Source: an uncultured Clostridia bacterium
Lineage (GTDB): Bacteria; Bacillota; Clostridia; Christensenellales; Aristaeellaceae
Direction of reading: 5' to 3'
DNA: 54,650 bases
Assembly: GCA_946407745.1 (NCBI GenBank)
Contig: CAMJPQ010000016.1
Location: 1 to 54,650 of the forward strand
Shown here: positions 33,342-41,867 of the stretch, in pieces
Numbering within the stretch: the stretch's first letter is position 1
Layout: the number at the start of each line of letters is the position of its first letter
Notes under the pieces: generated by a model
The model's database searches: none
The model's input: only the letters and a program-made list of their open reading frames with translations
Told to the model about the DNA's origin: nothing
Translations under genes and position numbers: made by a program

Positions 33342-33372
33342 CGCCCCGCAGCGCCGAAAGCGCTGCGGGGCG
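33342..33372. other. Strong hairpin without U-tract
   Basis: 13-bp perfect arms (33342-33354 with 33360-33372, GC-rich) lie between the giant protein gene and the acyltransferase gene. Neither strand has a T-run after it, so it is a weak terminator candidate or an RNA-stability element at the 3' end of the giant mRNA. Confidence 0.6.
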
Positions 33373-33387
33373 GGTGTGCAAAATGTG

Positions 33388-36300
33388 TTAATGGAAGAGG
33401 GGATCAGTGTTCCCTACAGGGTAACGCTGGATGTGCTGTTTCTGATCTGAATAATCCATGTCATAATTCAAAGAATACTTAATATATGTGAACAGTTCTT
33501 CTATGCACACTGCGCCATCACCATTCTGGTCAGCAGGCATGTTTCCACTTGTTCCAAGCGCAGCGCACAGGTCATAATTGAAATAGCTGTAGCCAGTGCT
33601 TGAGCCGTCTTTTACCCAGGAATCCTCCTGATGGCGTGACGCAGCCAGCACATAGAATTTATTGGTTCTCAATTCACCATAGTTTGCCCTTGGCTCGCCA
33701 TCATATTCTTCTTCTTCAGTGAAAGAATAGGAAGAGAATGCGGCAATCGCCTCTGAAACGATTCTGCCGGAATCATTCACACCTATTCCCTGCGCGCTGT
33801 TTTCAGCGACTGAAGGATCGTAAATACTTGAACCTGCACCGCAAGAATCAATAAATACAATGACTTTACCCTTAACATACGTATTCATCCATGAGGCTAA
33901 TTGCTGGAAAGACACGACTTCATGACCACCATTCAAGAAATTGCTCACGTTTGTTGCGTTGATCGTTTTCTTAAAGGACATGGATAATTCGCCATCATTA
34001 GATGACCTGCCGTGAGTATTGATGTAGAAAAGGGAAATGTCGTCATCTGTTGTCCCACTGAAGGTTGTTCTGATAGCCGATTCAAGGTCGCTGTCTTCAG
34101 GATCATATAATTGCGTCGTAGCGAAGCGCTGGTTATCCGTTGCTGCGCCTCCGTACACACGTCCCAATGTGGATGCAAGTCTTGTGTAGCCGCTTCCCAT
34201 CCAGGGGCTGTTCTTTATGTAGAAGTACGGGTATGTCCAACCATCAATATACACGCTATCTTCAACATACGTATCCGACCAACCGAGATTATGCTGCACA
34301 CCCACTACCAGCGCCCTGTACTTGGTCTCATTCACCGTTACGGTGCAGGTGGCGGATACCGTTGTGCCCGTTGTGGCTTTGGCGGTCACCGTAATATAGG
34401 CCGTGCCGCGGCCGACGGCGGTTACCTTGCCGCTGCTGTTCACTATTGCCACAGACTCATTGCTGCTGGTCCAGGTAAGCGTCGGCGACACATTGTTGTC
34501 GGTCGGCCACACCGTCGCCGTGAGCGTTGCAGTCTTGCTCTTGTTCAGGTTGAGACTGTACGTGTTGAGCGTGACGTCGGTGATATCCACCACCTTGTCG
34601 ATCACATTGACTGTGATGGTGTTCGTCCTCGTCGTGCCCAGGGTGGAGACCGCCTTGACCGTGATCTTGGCAGTGCCCAGCGCTTTCGGCGTCAGCGTGA
34701 CATAGCTGTAGGGCCAGCCGCATGGTTCGTTCCAGCCCTCCCAAAGGATATTTCCCTTTGTCTGGCTGCTCATCCCTACGGCCGTGCTGTTGCTGTTGGT
34801 CCATGTGAAGGTAACGCCCACATTTACATGGTCCGGGCAGGCAAACGCGCCGAGATTATATGTCGTACCAAGCTCAAGGGTCAGCACAGAATCAGAGCCG
34901 AAGTCGCCCCAGTCCCAGTTGCCCGGCATGGCTGTTGCGTGGAAGAATTCAACAGTCTCAATATCTGTAGCAACAAGAACCTTGCAGAAATCTTGGAACG
35001 TGTCTCCTTCTGAGGTGGTCGCCGTAACGGTAATTACGGCTTCGCCGTCCCACACAGCAGTCACCTTGCCCCGGCTGTCCACCGTGGCAACCTCAGTGTT
35101 GTTGCTGCTCCAGGTGTAGGTCGCGCCGACTGTGGCGTCCGCAGGCACCAGAGAAGCGGTCAACGTGGTGCTCTCCTGATTCGGATAGCACAAGAGCGTC
35201 AGGGTGTTTTTGCTCAGCTTCACGCCAATCGGCTTTATCTGCACGGTTACCTTGCAGATCTTCTCGATTATTGTGCCCCTTGCCGATTTCACTGTGACTT
35301 TGATGTTGGCTTTGCCGGGGGCCCTGGCAACCACAAGGCCGCTGCCCGAACCTACGGTGACTGCGCTCGTATTGTCGCTGCTCCAGACGGTTTCCGTCGT
35401 CACAGAGATGTCACCAGGCTGGAGAGTACGTGCCAGCTGGAACTGCTCACCCACATTCAGCGTCAGGCTGGTATGCGACAATGTCACGCCTGTCAGATCC
35501 TGATATACATTCACCGAACATGTGGCTTTCACTTTGGTTCCGGTCTCTTTCGCCGTTACCTCAAGCGTGATGACAGCCTTGCCAGGTTTATTGCCCGTCA
35601 CCACACCATTGGACACCGTTGCAATGCTTGTGTCGCTGCTGGTCCACTTGTTTGTGGTGGTTACGGTATGGGTAGTGGGCTTGATCATGCCAATTTGCAG
35701 GGTCACTTTGCCACCCTTGGCAACCTCAGTCCCGCTGACGTTGAGTGTCACACCGGTGATGTCCACCACAACCAGCACTTCGCAGGTTGCCTCAAACGTG
35801 GTGCCGAACTCGGAAACCATGGTGGCGGTAATAATGGCTCTGCCGGCTTTCTTTGCTGTTACGGTGCCGCTGCTCGTGCCCACTGTGGCAACACTGGTGT
35901 CAGAGCTCTTCCACGTGGTGGTGGTAGTACAGTCGGCAGTGGCCAGTCTGGGAGAGGCTGTAAGCGTATGCGTGCCGTTCACTTTCAGCGTGATAGCGGA
36001 ACTGCTCAGCTTCACCCCGATGATATCGCGCCTTACGCGGACCTGGCAGGTTGTGCTTCTGGTTGTGCCAAAGATAGAGGTCACTGTGCAGGTGATTGTG
36101 GTATCGCCGCTCTTTACGCCGCTGACCACGCCCTTGCTGCTCACCCTGGCAACCGTCTCGTCGCCAGATTCCCAGGTAATAGTGTACGTTCCCTCCGTTA
36201 CGCTGGCAGGGTTGATGGTGGGAGTCAATGTCGCCGTTTTGCCCAGTGGCACAGCCAACGGGGCAGGACTCACCTTCACCGAGGTGATATCTGCGTACAC

Positions 36301-39300
36301 TGTCACCTTGCAGGTTTTTTCAATTGTTGTGCCCAGTGAGGACTTTACTCTGACTGTGATGTCCGCACTGCCGCTGGCCTTTGCATACACTGAGCCGCTT
36401 GTGCTGACAGTGACCACATTCGTGTTGCTGCTGATAAAGGACGTGCTTACGCTCACGCTCAGCTGTGTCTTTTCAGGGATTGTCGTCACGGACAGTACAG
36501 CGGTCTTGCCCACTGCCAGGGTAAGACTGGTATCACTGAGGTCGAAGCCCTTGATGTCAGTCTGTACGGTCACCTTCACTGTCTGCTTCAGATTCGGGTC
36601 AGCGTTGGAGGTGGCGGTTACCGTGGCTATGCCGTGCGCCACAGCGGTGATCTTACCGCTGGCGGACACAGTGGCAACTCTGGTGTCGCTGCTGGTCCAG
36701 CTGACAGTTTTGTCCGAGGTATCCTCCGGCAGGATTGTGGCAGTCACAGCAGCCGTCTGCCCGGGCTCAAGCGTTACTTCGCTTTCGCTCAGCGTCAGCT
36801 TCGTCGGCAGGATGATCAGCCGCACCACCACCGAGGTGGAGTAGGTTTCGCCGCCGCCGCTGATGGCCTTCAGGCGGTATTTATTGGTGGAGCGGGCCGC
36901 TGTCTGGGTGAAGGTCAGGGTGTCGGTCGTCGCGCCCTGCCAGCTGCTGCCCTTGATGTCCGCCCAGGCGCCTGTATCGGCGGTATAGACCTGCCACTGC
37001 CAGGCGGTGGCGTACTTCGTTTCCGCGGTGAGCGTCACCGCGGTGCCAGCCGGCGCCCTGGTGTTTTCGGGCTGGGTCACAAATTCGGGCTTGGGCGGCA
37101 GGGTAAACCGCACCTCGCGAGAGGTAGCACTGCCCGCGGCGTTGGTGGCATTTACGCGGAACTTATACGCTGTCCTTGCCGCCGTCGCGGTGAAGGTCAG
37201 CTTTTCCGTCTGCGTGCCGTGCCAGTTGCTGTTCTCGGGAATGTCCGTCCATTCGCCGGTGCCGTTGTCGTACTGCCACTGCAACGCGGCGGGCACATCG
37301 GTCTTCGCGGTGAAGGCGACCGTAGCCTTCAGTGCGGACTCATAGCTGACCGGCTGCGTGGTGAATCGCGGCACGGTGATCAGGGTGAAGGAAACCTCAT
37401 CCGATATCACCTCGCCTGCCATGTTGGTTGCCACAGCGCGGTAGCTGTACTTTGCGCGGCTGGCCGCCGCGGCAAAGGAGAGGGAAGTGGTCTGCGTGCC
37501 GTGCCAGTTGCTGTTCTCGGGGATGTCCGTCCAGGTGCCGGTGCCCCCGTCGTACTGCCACTGCAGGTCGGGATTGCCGCTTACACGCACGGTAAAGGTG
37601 ACCGTGTCGCCGCTGAGCGCGTCGCAGGTCTCCGGCTGCACGGTGAAAACAGGCTTGGTGACCAGTACAAGGGCCACCGCCTTTGAGATCGTCTCTCCCG
37701 CCGCATTGGCGGCGATGACGCGGTATTTCTGCTTCGCGCGGCTGCTATTCGCCGTGAAGGACAGCTCAGGGGTCTGCGTGCCGTGCCAGTTGTTGTTCTC
37801 GGGGATGTTCACCCACTCGCCGGTCCCGCCGTCATACTGCCACTGGTAGGCGGCGTCCGGCGCGGCCTCGGCGGTGAAGGTCACCGTCTCGCCGTTCAGG
37901 GCCTCCACCTTTGTCGGCTGGCTGTTGAACACGGGCTTGGTGATCAGGCCGAAGCCGGTCTCCGCGGAAACGGTCTCGCCCGCCGCGTTGCTGGCAATGA
38001 CGCGGTAGCTCTGCTTGGCGCGGCTGGTATTCGCCGTGAAGGACAGCTCGGGGGTCTGCGTGCCGTGCCAGTTGTTGTTTTCGGGTATGTTCACCCACAC
38101 ACCGGTGCCGCCGTTGTACTGCCACTGGTAGGCGGCGTCCGGCGCGGCCTCGGCGGTGAAGGTCACCGTCTCGCCGGAAAGCGCGTCCGTCCAGTACGGC
38201 TGCGCGCTGAACACAGGCGGGGTCAGCAGGGTGAAGCGCACTGCTTTGGAAGTCGCGTTACCTGCCTCATTTTCTGCGATGACGCGGTATGCGTACTTCG
38301 CCCGGCTGGCCGTGGCGGTAAAGGACAGCGTATTCGTCCTTGCGCCGGTCCAGTTCTGGTTGTCCGGCACATCCGTCCAGGTGCCGGTGCCGCCGTCGTA
38401 CTGCCATGTCCACGCCGGGTCACCGGAGGCCTCCGCGGTAAAGGTCACCGTCTGTCCCGCCGCCGCGGTCATGGCTTCCGGCTGCGCGGTGAAGGCGGGC
38501 TTCACAATCAGCTCAAGGGAAACCTCTTTCGTCATTGCTTCGCCCAGCACGTTCGTGGCAATGGCGCGGTAATGCTGCCTGGCGCGGCTGGTAGTAGCGG
38601 CAAAGGTCAGGGTATCGGTCTGCGTTCCGTGCCAGTTATTGTTTTCGGGGATGTTCACCCAGGTGCCGGTGCCGCCGTCGTACTGCCACTGCCAGTCCAC
38701 AGCGGTCGTGGCCGCGGCGGTGAAGCTCACCTCCGCGCCGCTCAGCGCGCGCTGGTTCTCAGGCTCCGCTTCAATGGCGGGTGCGGTCATAATAGCCAGG
38801 TGCGCGGTCTGCGAGATCACCTCTCCCGCGGGGTTGCTGGCAATAACGCGGTAGGCATACTTCGCGCGGCTGGCTGTCGCGGTGAAGGTCAGCTCCTCCG
38901 TGCGGGTGCCGTGCCAGTTCTTGTTCTCGGGGATGTCTGTCCAGTCGCCAGTGCCATTGTCATACTGCCACTGCAGGCTGGCCGTGGAAGCCGTTTGCGC
39001 GGTGAAGAAGACCTCCTCGCCGGCGGCAGCAAACACGTCCTGCGGCTGTACGGTGAACTCAGGGGCAACGGCGATTTCAAATCGCATGGTGTCGGAAATC
39101 ACCGTCTCCGCGCCCAGGGTAGCCACCAGGCGGTAGCTGTATTTGGCGCGGCTGGCCATCGCGCTGAAGGTCAGCGTGTTCGTGGTGGTGCCGTGCCAGT
39201 TCTTGTTTTCGGGAATATTCGTCCAATCGCCGGTGCCGCCGTCGTACTGCCACTGCAGGTCGGCGCCACTGGTGGCGCTCGCGGTGAAGGTCACCGTGTC

Positions 39301-40530
39301 CCCGAGGGACACAAGCAGCAGTGTGTTCTGCGGCGTCACTGCCAGCGCGTCCGCGGCAGGCTCGCTCACCGTTTCCGTCACGGTCTCTTCCACCGTGATG
39401 AGCGTCTCAGCAGCTTCCTCTGCGTCAGCGGGTTCTTCGGTATCGTCTGTGCCTTCGGCCTCCTCTGCGTCCTCTGAGGCCTCGGCTTCCTCTGCGTCAG
39501 CGGGTTCTTCGGTATCGTCTGTGCCTTCGGCCTCCTCCGCGTCCTCTGAGGCCTCGGCTTCTTCTGTGTCAGCAGGTTCTTCTGTTTCCTCTGCAGGCAC
39601 AGCTTCCGCGGCTTCCTCTGCGGGGATCTCCGCTCCGGCAGGCTCATCTGCCGCCTCCGCACCGTCATCGGCAGCTTCTTCCGGCACGGGCACCGCCTCA
39701 GCTTCCGCCAGCGTAAAGAACGCCACCGGCAGCGCGTGGCCCTGCCACACGCGCGGGTCCTCAAGGGCTTCGGTCAGTTCGGCCGTTTCCTCTTCGGTGA
39801 GGGGCTTCACATTCCGCAGGCGCACAAAGACGATCAGTGGCTCGGCCGCGTTTTCCGCGCTATCCTCGGTATCGAAGGTCAGCTCCAGCCAGTCCTCCGG
39901 GGCGTTTGCACCGGGAATCTCCAGCTTCGCGTACGCTGCAGAGGGCGCGGTAAAAACGCCAGCCACTGTTTCGTGGTCGGCTTCGCCGTATGCGGTCACA
40001 CCGGCGTCCACGGAAACATAGCCTTCCCGGAAGGCCTCCGCCAGCACTTCTGAGGCGGTTTCGGCTTCCTCTGCCGCTTCTTCCGCTTCTACAGGTTCAG
40101 CAGCTTCCTCCGCGGCCTCCTCAGCCTCGGAGGGATCCGCAGCTTCCTCCACCGTTTCCTCAGTCTCGGCGGGTTCCTCATCCTTCTCCGCAGTCTCCTC
40201 AGGTGCCGCGGGCTCCTCGGCTTCCTCCGCGACCTCTTCAACCACGGCGGGTTCCTCCGCAGTCTCCTCAGACGCGGCGGGTTCAGCAGCTTCTTCCGCA
40301 GTTTCCTCAGCTACGGTGGTTTCCGGTTCTTCCCCCGCGGCCTCCTCAGGCACTGCGGGGTCTGCCTCTTCCTCCGCTGCTTCCCCGTCTGCGGTGGCTT
40401 CCGGTTCTTCTTCCGCGGCCGCCAGTATCTCTTCTGCGGGGAGCGGAAGGTCGTCCTGTGCCAGGGCCGGGAAGCTCAAGCACGAAAAAAGTATGCTCAG
40501 AGAGAGCAAAAAGGACAGAATTCGCTTCAT
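33388..40530 (-). CDS. Giant secreted Ig/BIG2-repeat protein with C-terminal caspase-like peptidase
   Basis: A 2380-residue protein. Order: signal peptide (residues 1-24, cleavage after PALA); acidic Glu/Ala tract to about 160; a small domain of about 95 residues; a second acidic tract with 24-residue tandem repeats (to about 390); nine Ig-like repeats of about 94 residues (395-1238) each holding LQWQYDGGTG, IPEN, NWHGTQT and SRAKYxYRVIA; nine BIG2-like domains (1240-2065) each with WTSS/SDTSVATV cores; and a caspase-like domain (2067-2380) with FYINTHGRSS (His2173) and VFIDSCGAGSS (Cys2230). DQNGDGAVCIEE near the end is an EF-hand-like loop. No LPXTG, SLH or other anchor is seen. The promoter at 40582 and SD AAAGGTGA fit ATG 40528-40530. 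Substrate and activation are unknown. Confidence 0.88.
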   Translation of the reverse strand: MKRILSFLLSLSILFSCLSFPALAQDDLPLPAEEILAAAEEEPEATADGEAAEEEADPAVPEEAAGEEPETTVAEETAEEAAEPAASEETAEEPAVVEEVAEEAEEPAAPEETAEKDEEPAETEETVEEAADPSEAEEAAEEAAEPVEAEEAAEEAETASEVLAEAFREGYVSVDAGVTAYGEADHETVAGVFTAPSAAYAKLEIPGANAPEDWLELTFDTEDSAENAAEPLIVFVRLRNVKPLTEEETAELTEALEDPRVWQGHALPVAFFTLAEAEAVPVPEEAADDGAEAADEPAGAEIPAEEAAEAVPAEETEEPADTEEAEASEDAEEAEGTDDTEEPADAEEAEASEDAEEAEGTDDTEEPADAEEAAETLITVEETVTETVSEPAADALAVTPQNTLLLVSLGDTVTFTASATSGADLQWQYDGGTGDWTNIPENKNWHGTTTNTLTFSAMASRAKYSYRLVATLGAETVISDTMRFEIAVAPEFTVQPQDVFAAAGEEVFFTAQTASTASLQWQYDNGTGDWTDIPENKNWHGTRTEELTFTATASRAKYAYRVIASNPAGEVISQTAHLAIMTAPAIEAEPENQRALSGAEVSFTAAATTAVDWQWQYDGGTGTWVNIPENNNWHGTQTDTLTFAATTSRARQHYRAIATNVLGEAMTKEVSLELIVKPAFTAQPEAMTAAAGQTVTFTAEASGDPAWTWQYDGGTGTWTDVPDNQNWTGARTNTLSFTATASRAKYAYRVIAENEAGNATSKAVRFTLLTPPVFSAQPYWTDALSGETVTFTAEAAPDAAYQWQYNGGTGVWVNIPENNNWHGTQTPELSFTANTSRAKQSYRVIASNAAGETVSAETGFGLITKPVFNSQPTKVEALNGETVTFTAEAAPDAAYQWQYDGGTGEWVNIPENNNWHGTQTPELSFTANSSRAKQKYRVIAANAAGETISKAVALVLVTKPVFTVQPETCDALSGDTVTFTVRVSGNPDLQWQYDGGTGTWTDIPENSNWHGTQTTSLSFAAAASRAKYSYRAVATNMAGEVISDEVSFTLITVPRFTTQPVSYESALKATVAFTAKTDVPAALQWQYDNGTGEWTDIPENSNWHGTQTEKLTFTATAARTAYKFRVNATNAAGSATSREVRFTLPPKPEFVTQPENTRAPAGTAVTLTAETKYATAWQWQVYTADTGAWADIKGSSWQGATTDTLTFTQTAARSTNKYRLKAISGGGETYSTSVVVRLIILPTKLTLSESEVTLEPGQTAAVTATILPEDTSDKTVSWTSSDTRVATVSASGKITAVAHGIATVTATSNADPNLKQTVKVTVQTDIKGFDLSDTSLTLAVGKTAVLSVTTIPEKTQLSVSVSTSFISSNTNVVTVSTSGSVYAKASGSADITVRVKSSLGTTIEKTCKVTVYADITSVKVSPAPLAVPLGKTATLTPTINPASVTEGTYTITWESGDETVARVSSKGVVSGVKSGDTTITCTVTSIFGTTRSTTCQVRVRRDIIGVKLSSSAITLKVNGTHTLTASPRLATADCTTTTTWKSSDTSVATVGTSSGTVTAKKAGRAIITATMVSEFGTTFEATCEVLVVVDITGVTLNVSGTEVAKGGKVTLQIGMIKPTTHTVTTTNKWTSSDTSIATVSNGVVTGNKPGKAVITLEVTAKETGTKVKATCSVNVYQDLTGVTLSHTSLTLNVGEQFQLARTLQPGDISVTTETVWSSDNTSAVTVGSGSGLVVARAPGKANIKVTVKSARGTIIEKICKVTVQIKPIGVKLSKNTLTLLCYPNQESTTLTASLVPADATVGATYTWSSNNTEVATVDSRGKVTAVWDGEAVITVTATTSEGDTFQDFCKVLVATDIETVEFFHATAMPGNWDWGDFGSDSVLTLELGTTYNLGAFACPDHVNVGVTFTWTNSNSTAVGMSSQTKGNILWEGWNEPCGWPYSYVTLTPKALGTAKITVKAVSTLGTTRTNTITVNVIDKVVDITDVTLNTYSLNLNKSKTATLTATVWPTDNNVSPTLTWTSSNESVAIVNSSGKVTAVGRGTAYITVTAKATTGTTVSATCTVTVNETKYRALVVGVQHNLGWSDTYVEDSVYIDGWTYPYFYIKNSPWMGSGYTRLASTLGRVYGGAATDNQRFATTQLYDPEDSDLESAIRTTFSGTTDDDISLFYINTHGRSSNDGELSMSFKKTINATNVSNFLNGGHEVVSFQQLASWMNTYVKGKVIVFIDSCGAGSSIYDPSVAENSAQGIGVNDSGRIVSEAIAAFSSYSFTEEEEYDGEPRANYGELRTNKFYVLAASRHQEDSWVKDGSSTGYSYFNYDLCAALGTSGNMPADQNGDGAVCIEELFTYIKYSLNYDMDYSDQKQHIQRYPVGNTDPLFH
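34335..36819 (-). repeat. Nine BIG2-like domain repeats (coding)
   Basis: Within the giant protein, nine consecutive units of 85-120 residues each carry a GVxLS..LTL start, the core WxSSDTSVATV, GxVTA and a final CKVTV followed by DITGV. Unit 8 has an atypical Trp-rich insert (WDWGDFGSD; WEGWNEPCGW). Such domains space out or bind glycans on cell surfaces. Confidence 0.85.
36820..39350 (-). repeat. Nine Ig-like repeats (coding)
   Basis: Nine 94-residue units with near-invariant WQYDxGTG, IPENxNWHGTQT and SRAKYxYRVIA. Neighbours 5 and 6 are almost identical, showing recent duplication, while units 1 and 9 at the edges are most divergent, the usual sign of expansion from the middle. Confidence 0.85.
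39419..39562 (-). repeat. 72-bp tandem repeat in the acidic tract
   Basis: Two almost perfect 72-bp copies (39419-39490, 39491-39562), encoding 24 residues with EASEDAEEAEGTDDTEEPAD, followed by a partial third copy. It is a likely site for copy-number change. Confidence 0.85.
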
Positions 40531-40581
40531 GTGATCTCACCTTTCCTATCCAATAAGGGGGGAACGCCATACAGATACTTA

Positions 40582-40610
40582 ATTATAACATATAATGATT
40601 TGTTTGAAAA
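40582..40610 (-). promoter_or_regulatory. Promoter of the giant protein gene
   Basis: Reverse-strand TATAAT (40582-40587) with TTTTCA at a 17-bp spacing (40605-40610). The transcript start is about 45 bp before the ATG. Confidence 0.55.
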
Positions 40611-40651
40611 GATTTCTGCAAAAAAATGTCATCAAAACCCACTTGACGCGT

Positions 40652-40662
40652 GTGATATAATG
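40652..40662 (+). promoter_or_regulatory. Extended -10 promoter of the CobW pair
   Basis: GTGTGATATAAT contains a perfect TATAAT preceded by TG in extended position about 50 bp before the first GTPase; no -35 is clear. It is divergent from the giant protein promoter about 50 bp away. Confidence 0.5.
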
Positions 40663-40710
40663 CCTGTTGGAGGCTGAAGGCCTTCGCAGTGAACCAAAGG
40701 AGAGAATACC

Positions 40711-41847
40711 ATGGTCAAGATCAATGTCATTTCCGGTTTCCTTGGTGCGGGCAAAACCACACTGATCAAAAAACTGCTGACCGGCAGGCTGAAGAATGAA
40801 AACGTGGTCCTGCTGGAGAATGAATATGGCGACATCGCGGTGGACGGCGGCTTTATGGCGGATGCCGGCATCACGGTGAGTGAGCTGAGCGCCGGCTGCA
40901 TCTGCTGCACCCTGGCCGGCGATTTCCAGGTGGCGGTGGACCAGCTGATTGAAACCTATCATCCCGACCGCATCCTGATTGAGCCCACCGGTGTGGGCAA
41001 GCTGAGTGAAATCCTTTCCGCCGTGGAGAAGGCGAAGCAGCGCCATCCGGACCTGGAAATCGGCGGCAGCGCCACCGTGGTGGACGCGGGCAAATGCCGC
41101 ATGTATATGAAGAATTTCGGCGAGTTCTTCCTGGACCAGGTCAAGAGCGCCTCCACCGTCATTTTCAGCCGCACACAGCTTCTGTCCGCCGACCGGGTGG
41201 AGAAGAGCCGCGCGCTGATCGCCTCTGTGCATGAGGATGCCCGCATCATCACCACCCCCTGGGATGACATGGACGCGGACTTCATGCTGGATGTGATCGA
41301 GAACGGACGCCCCATCGAGTTCGCGCCCCTTGAAGATGACGACGATGACGATGAGGACGAGCACGATCATCACCACCATCACGATCATGATGAGGAGCAT
41401 GAGCATCATCACGACCATGACCACGGACATCATCATGACCATGAGGATCACGATGACGATGATGACGACGGCGATGAACATCATCACCATCATGACCATG
41501 ATGAGCACGAACACCACCATGACCATGAGCACCACCATCATCACCACCACGGCGCGGATGAGCACGACGCGGACGAGGTGTTCCAGACCATCGGCGCGCA
41601 GACAGCCAACCGCTATGAGCAGGACGAGATCCGCGGCATGCTGGAGCAGCTCTCCGACGAGGAGGAGTACGGCCGCATCCTGAGGGCCAAGGGCATTCTG
41701 CAGAACGCCGCCGGCGAGTGGTTCCAGTTTGACTATGTGCCCGGGGAGATCGACTTCCGCACCGGCACAGCGGATTATACCGGGCGCTTCTGCGTCATCG
41801 GCGCGGATGTGAACGAGGCCGCGCTGAAGGAACTGTTCCACCTGTAA
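40711..41847 (+). CDS. COG0523/CobW-type GTPase with His/Asp-rich insert
   Basis: A 378-residue G3E GTPase, the family of metal-delivery chaperones. G1 Walker A GFLGAGKTTLIKKLL starts at residue 9, the metal site GCICC (CxCC) is at about 71, and EPTG follows at about 91; the NKxD motif is SRTQ. Residues about 208-290 form a metal-loading insert of His, Asp and Glu with more than thirty histidines. The CobW C-terminal domain then ends with GADVNEAALKELF. High His content suggests zinc (or nickel/cobalt) handling. It is followed 20 bp later by another G3E gene. Confidence 0.93.
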   Translation: MVKINVISGFLGAGKTTLIKKLLTGRLKNENVVLLENEYGDIAVDGGFMADAGITVSELSAGCICCTLAGDFQVAVDQLIETYHPDRILIEPTGVGKLSEILSAVEKAKQRHPDLEIGGSATVVDAGKCRMYMKNFGEFFLDQVKSASTVIFSRTQLLSADRVEKSRALIASVHEDARIITTPWDDMDADFMLDVIENGRPIEFAPLEDDDDDDEDEHDHHHHHDHDEEHEHHHDHDHGHHHDHEDHDDDDDDGDEHHHHHDHDEHEHHHDHEHHHHHHHGADEHDADEVFQTIGAQTANRYEQDEIRGMLEQLSDEEEYGRILRAKGILQNAAGEWFQFDYVPGEIDFRTGTADYTGRFCVIGADVNEAALKELFHL

Positions 41848-41867
41848 GATTGGATTGAGGTTATACC

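Noticed and set aside
38156-39477. Plus-strand frames over the Ig-repeat region as real repeat proteins
   Set aside because: They are the antisense of a clear repeat-coding gene; repeats appear in every frame for that reason alone.
33388-40530. LPXTG or SLH cell-wall anchoring of the giant protein
   Set aside because: The C-terminus ends in the peptidase domain with no sorting signal, hydrophobic tail or SLH motif.
41335-41560. Simple-sequence repeat in DNA
   Set aside because: The GAT/CAT/CAC run is the codons for the His/Asp-rich metal-binding insert of the COG0523 GTPase, in frame and typical of this family.
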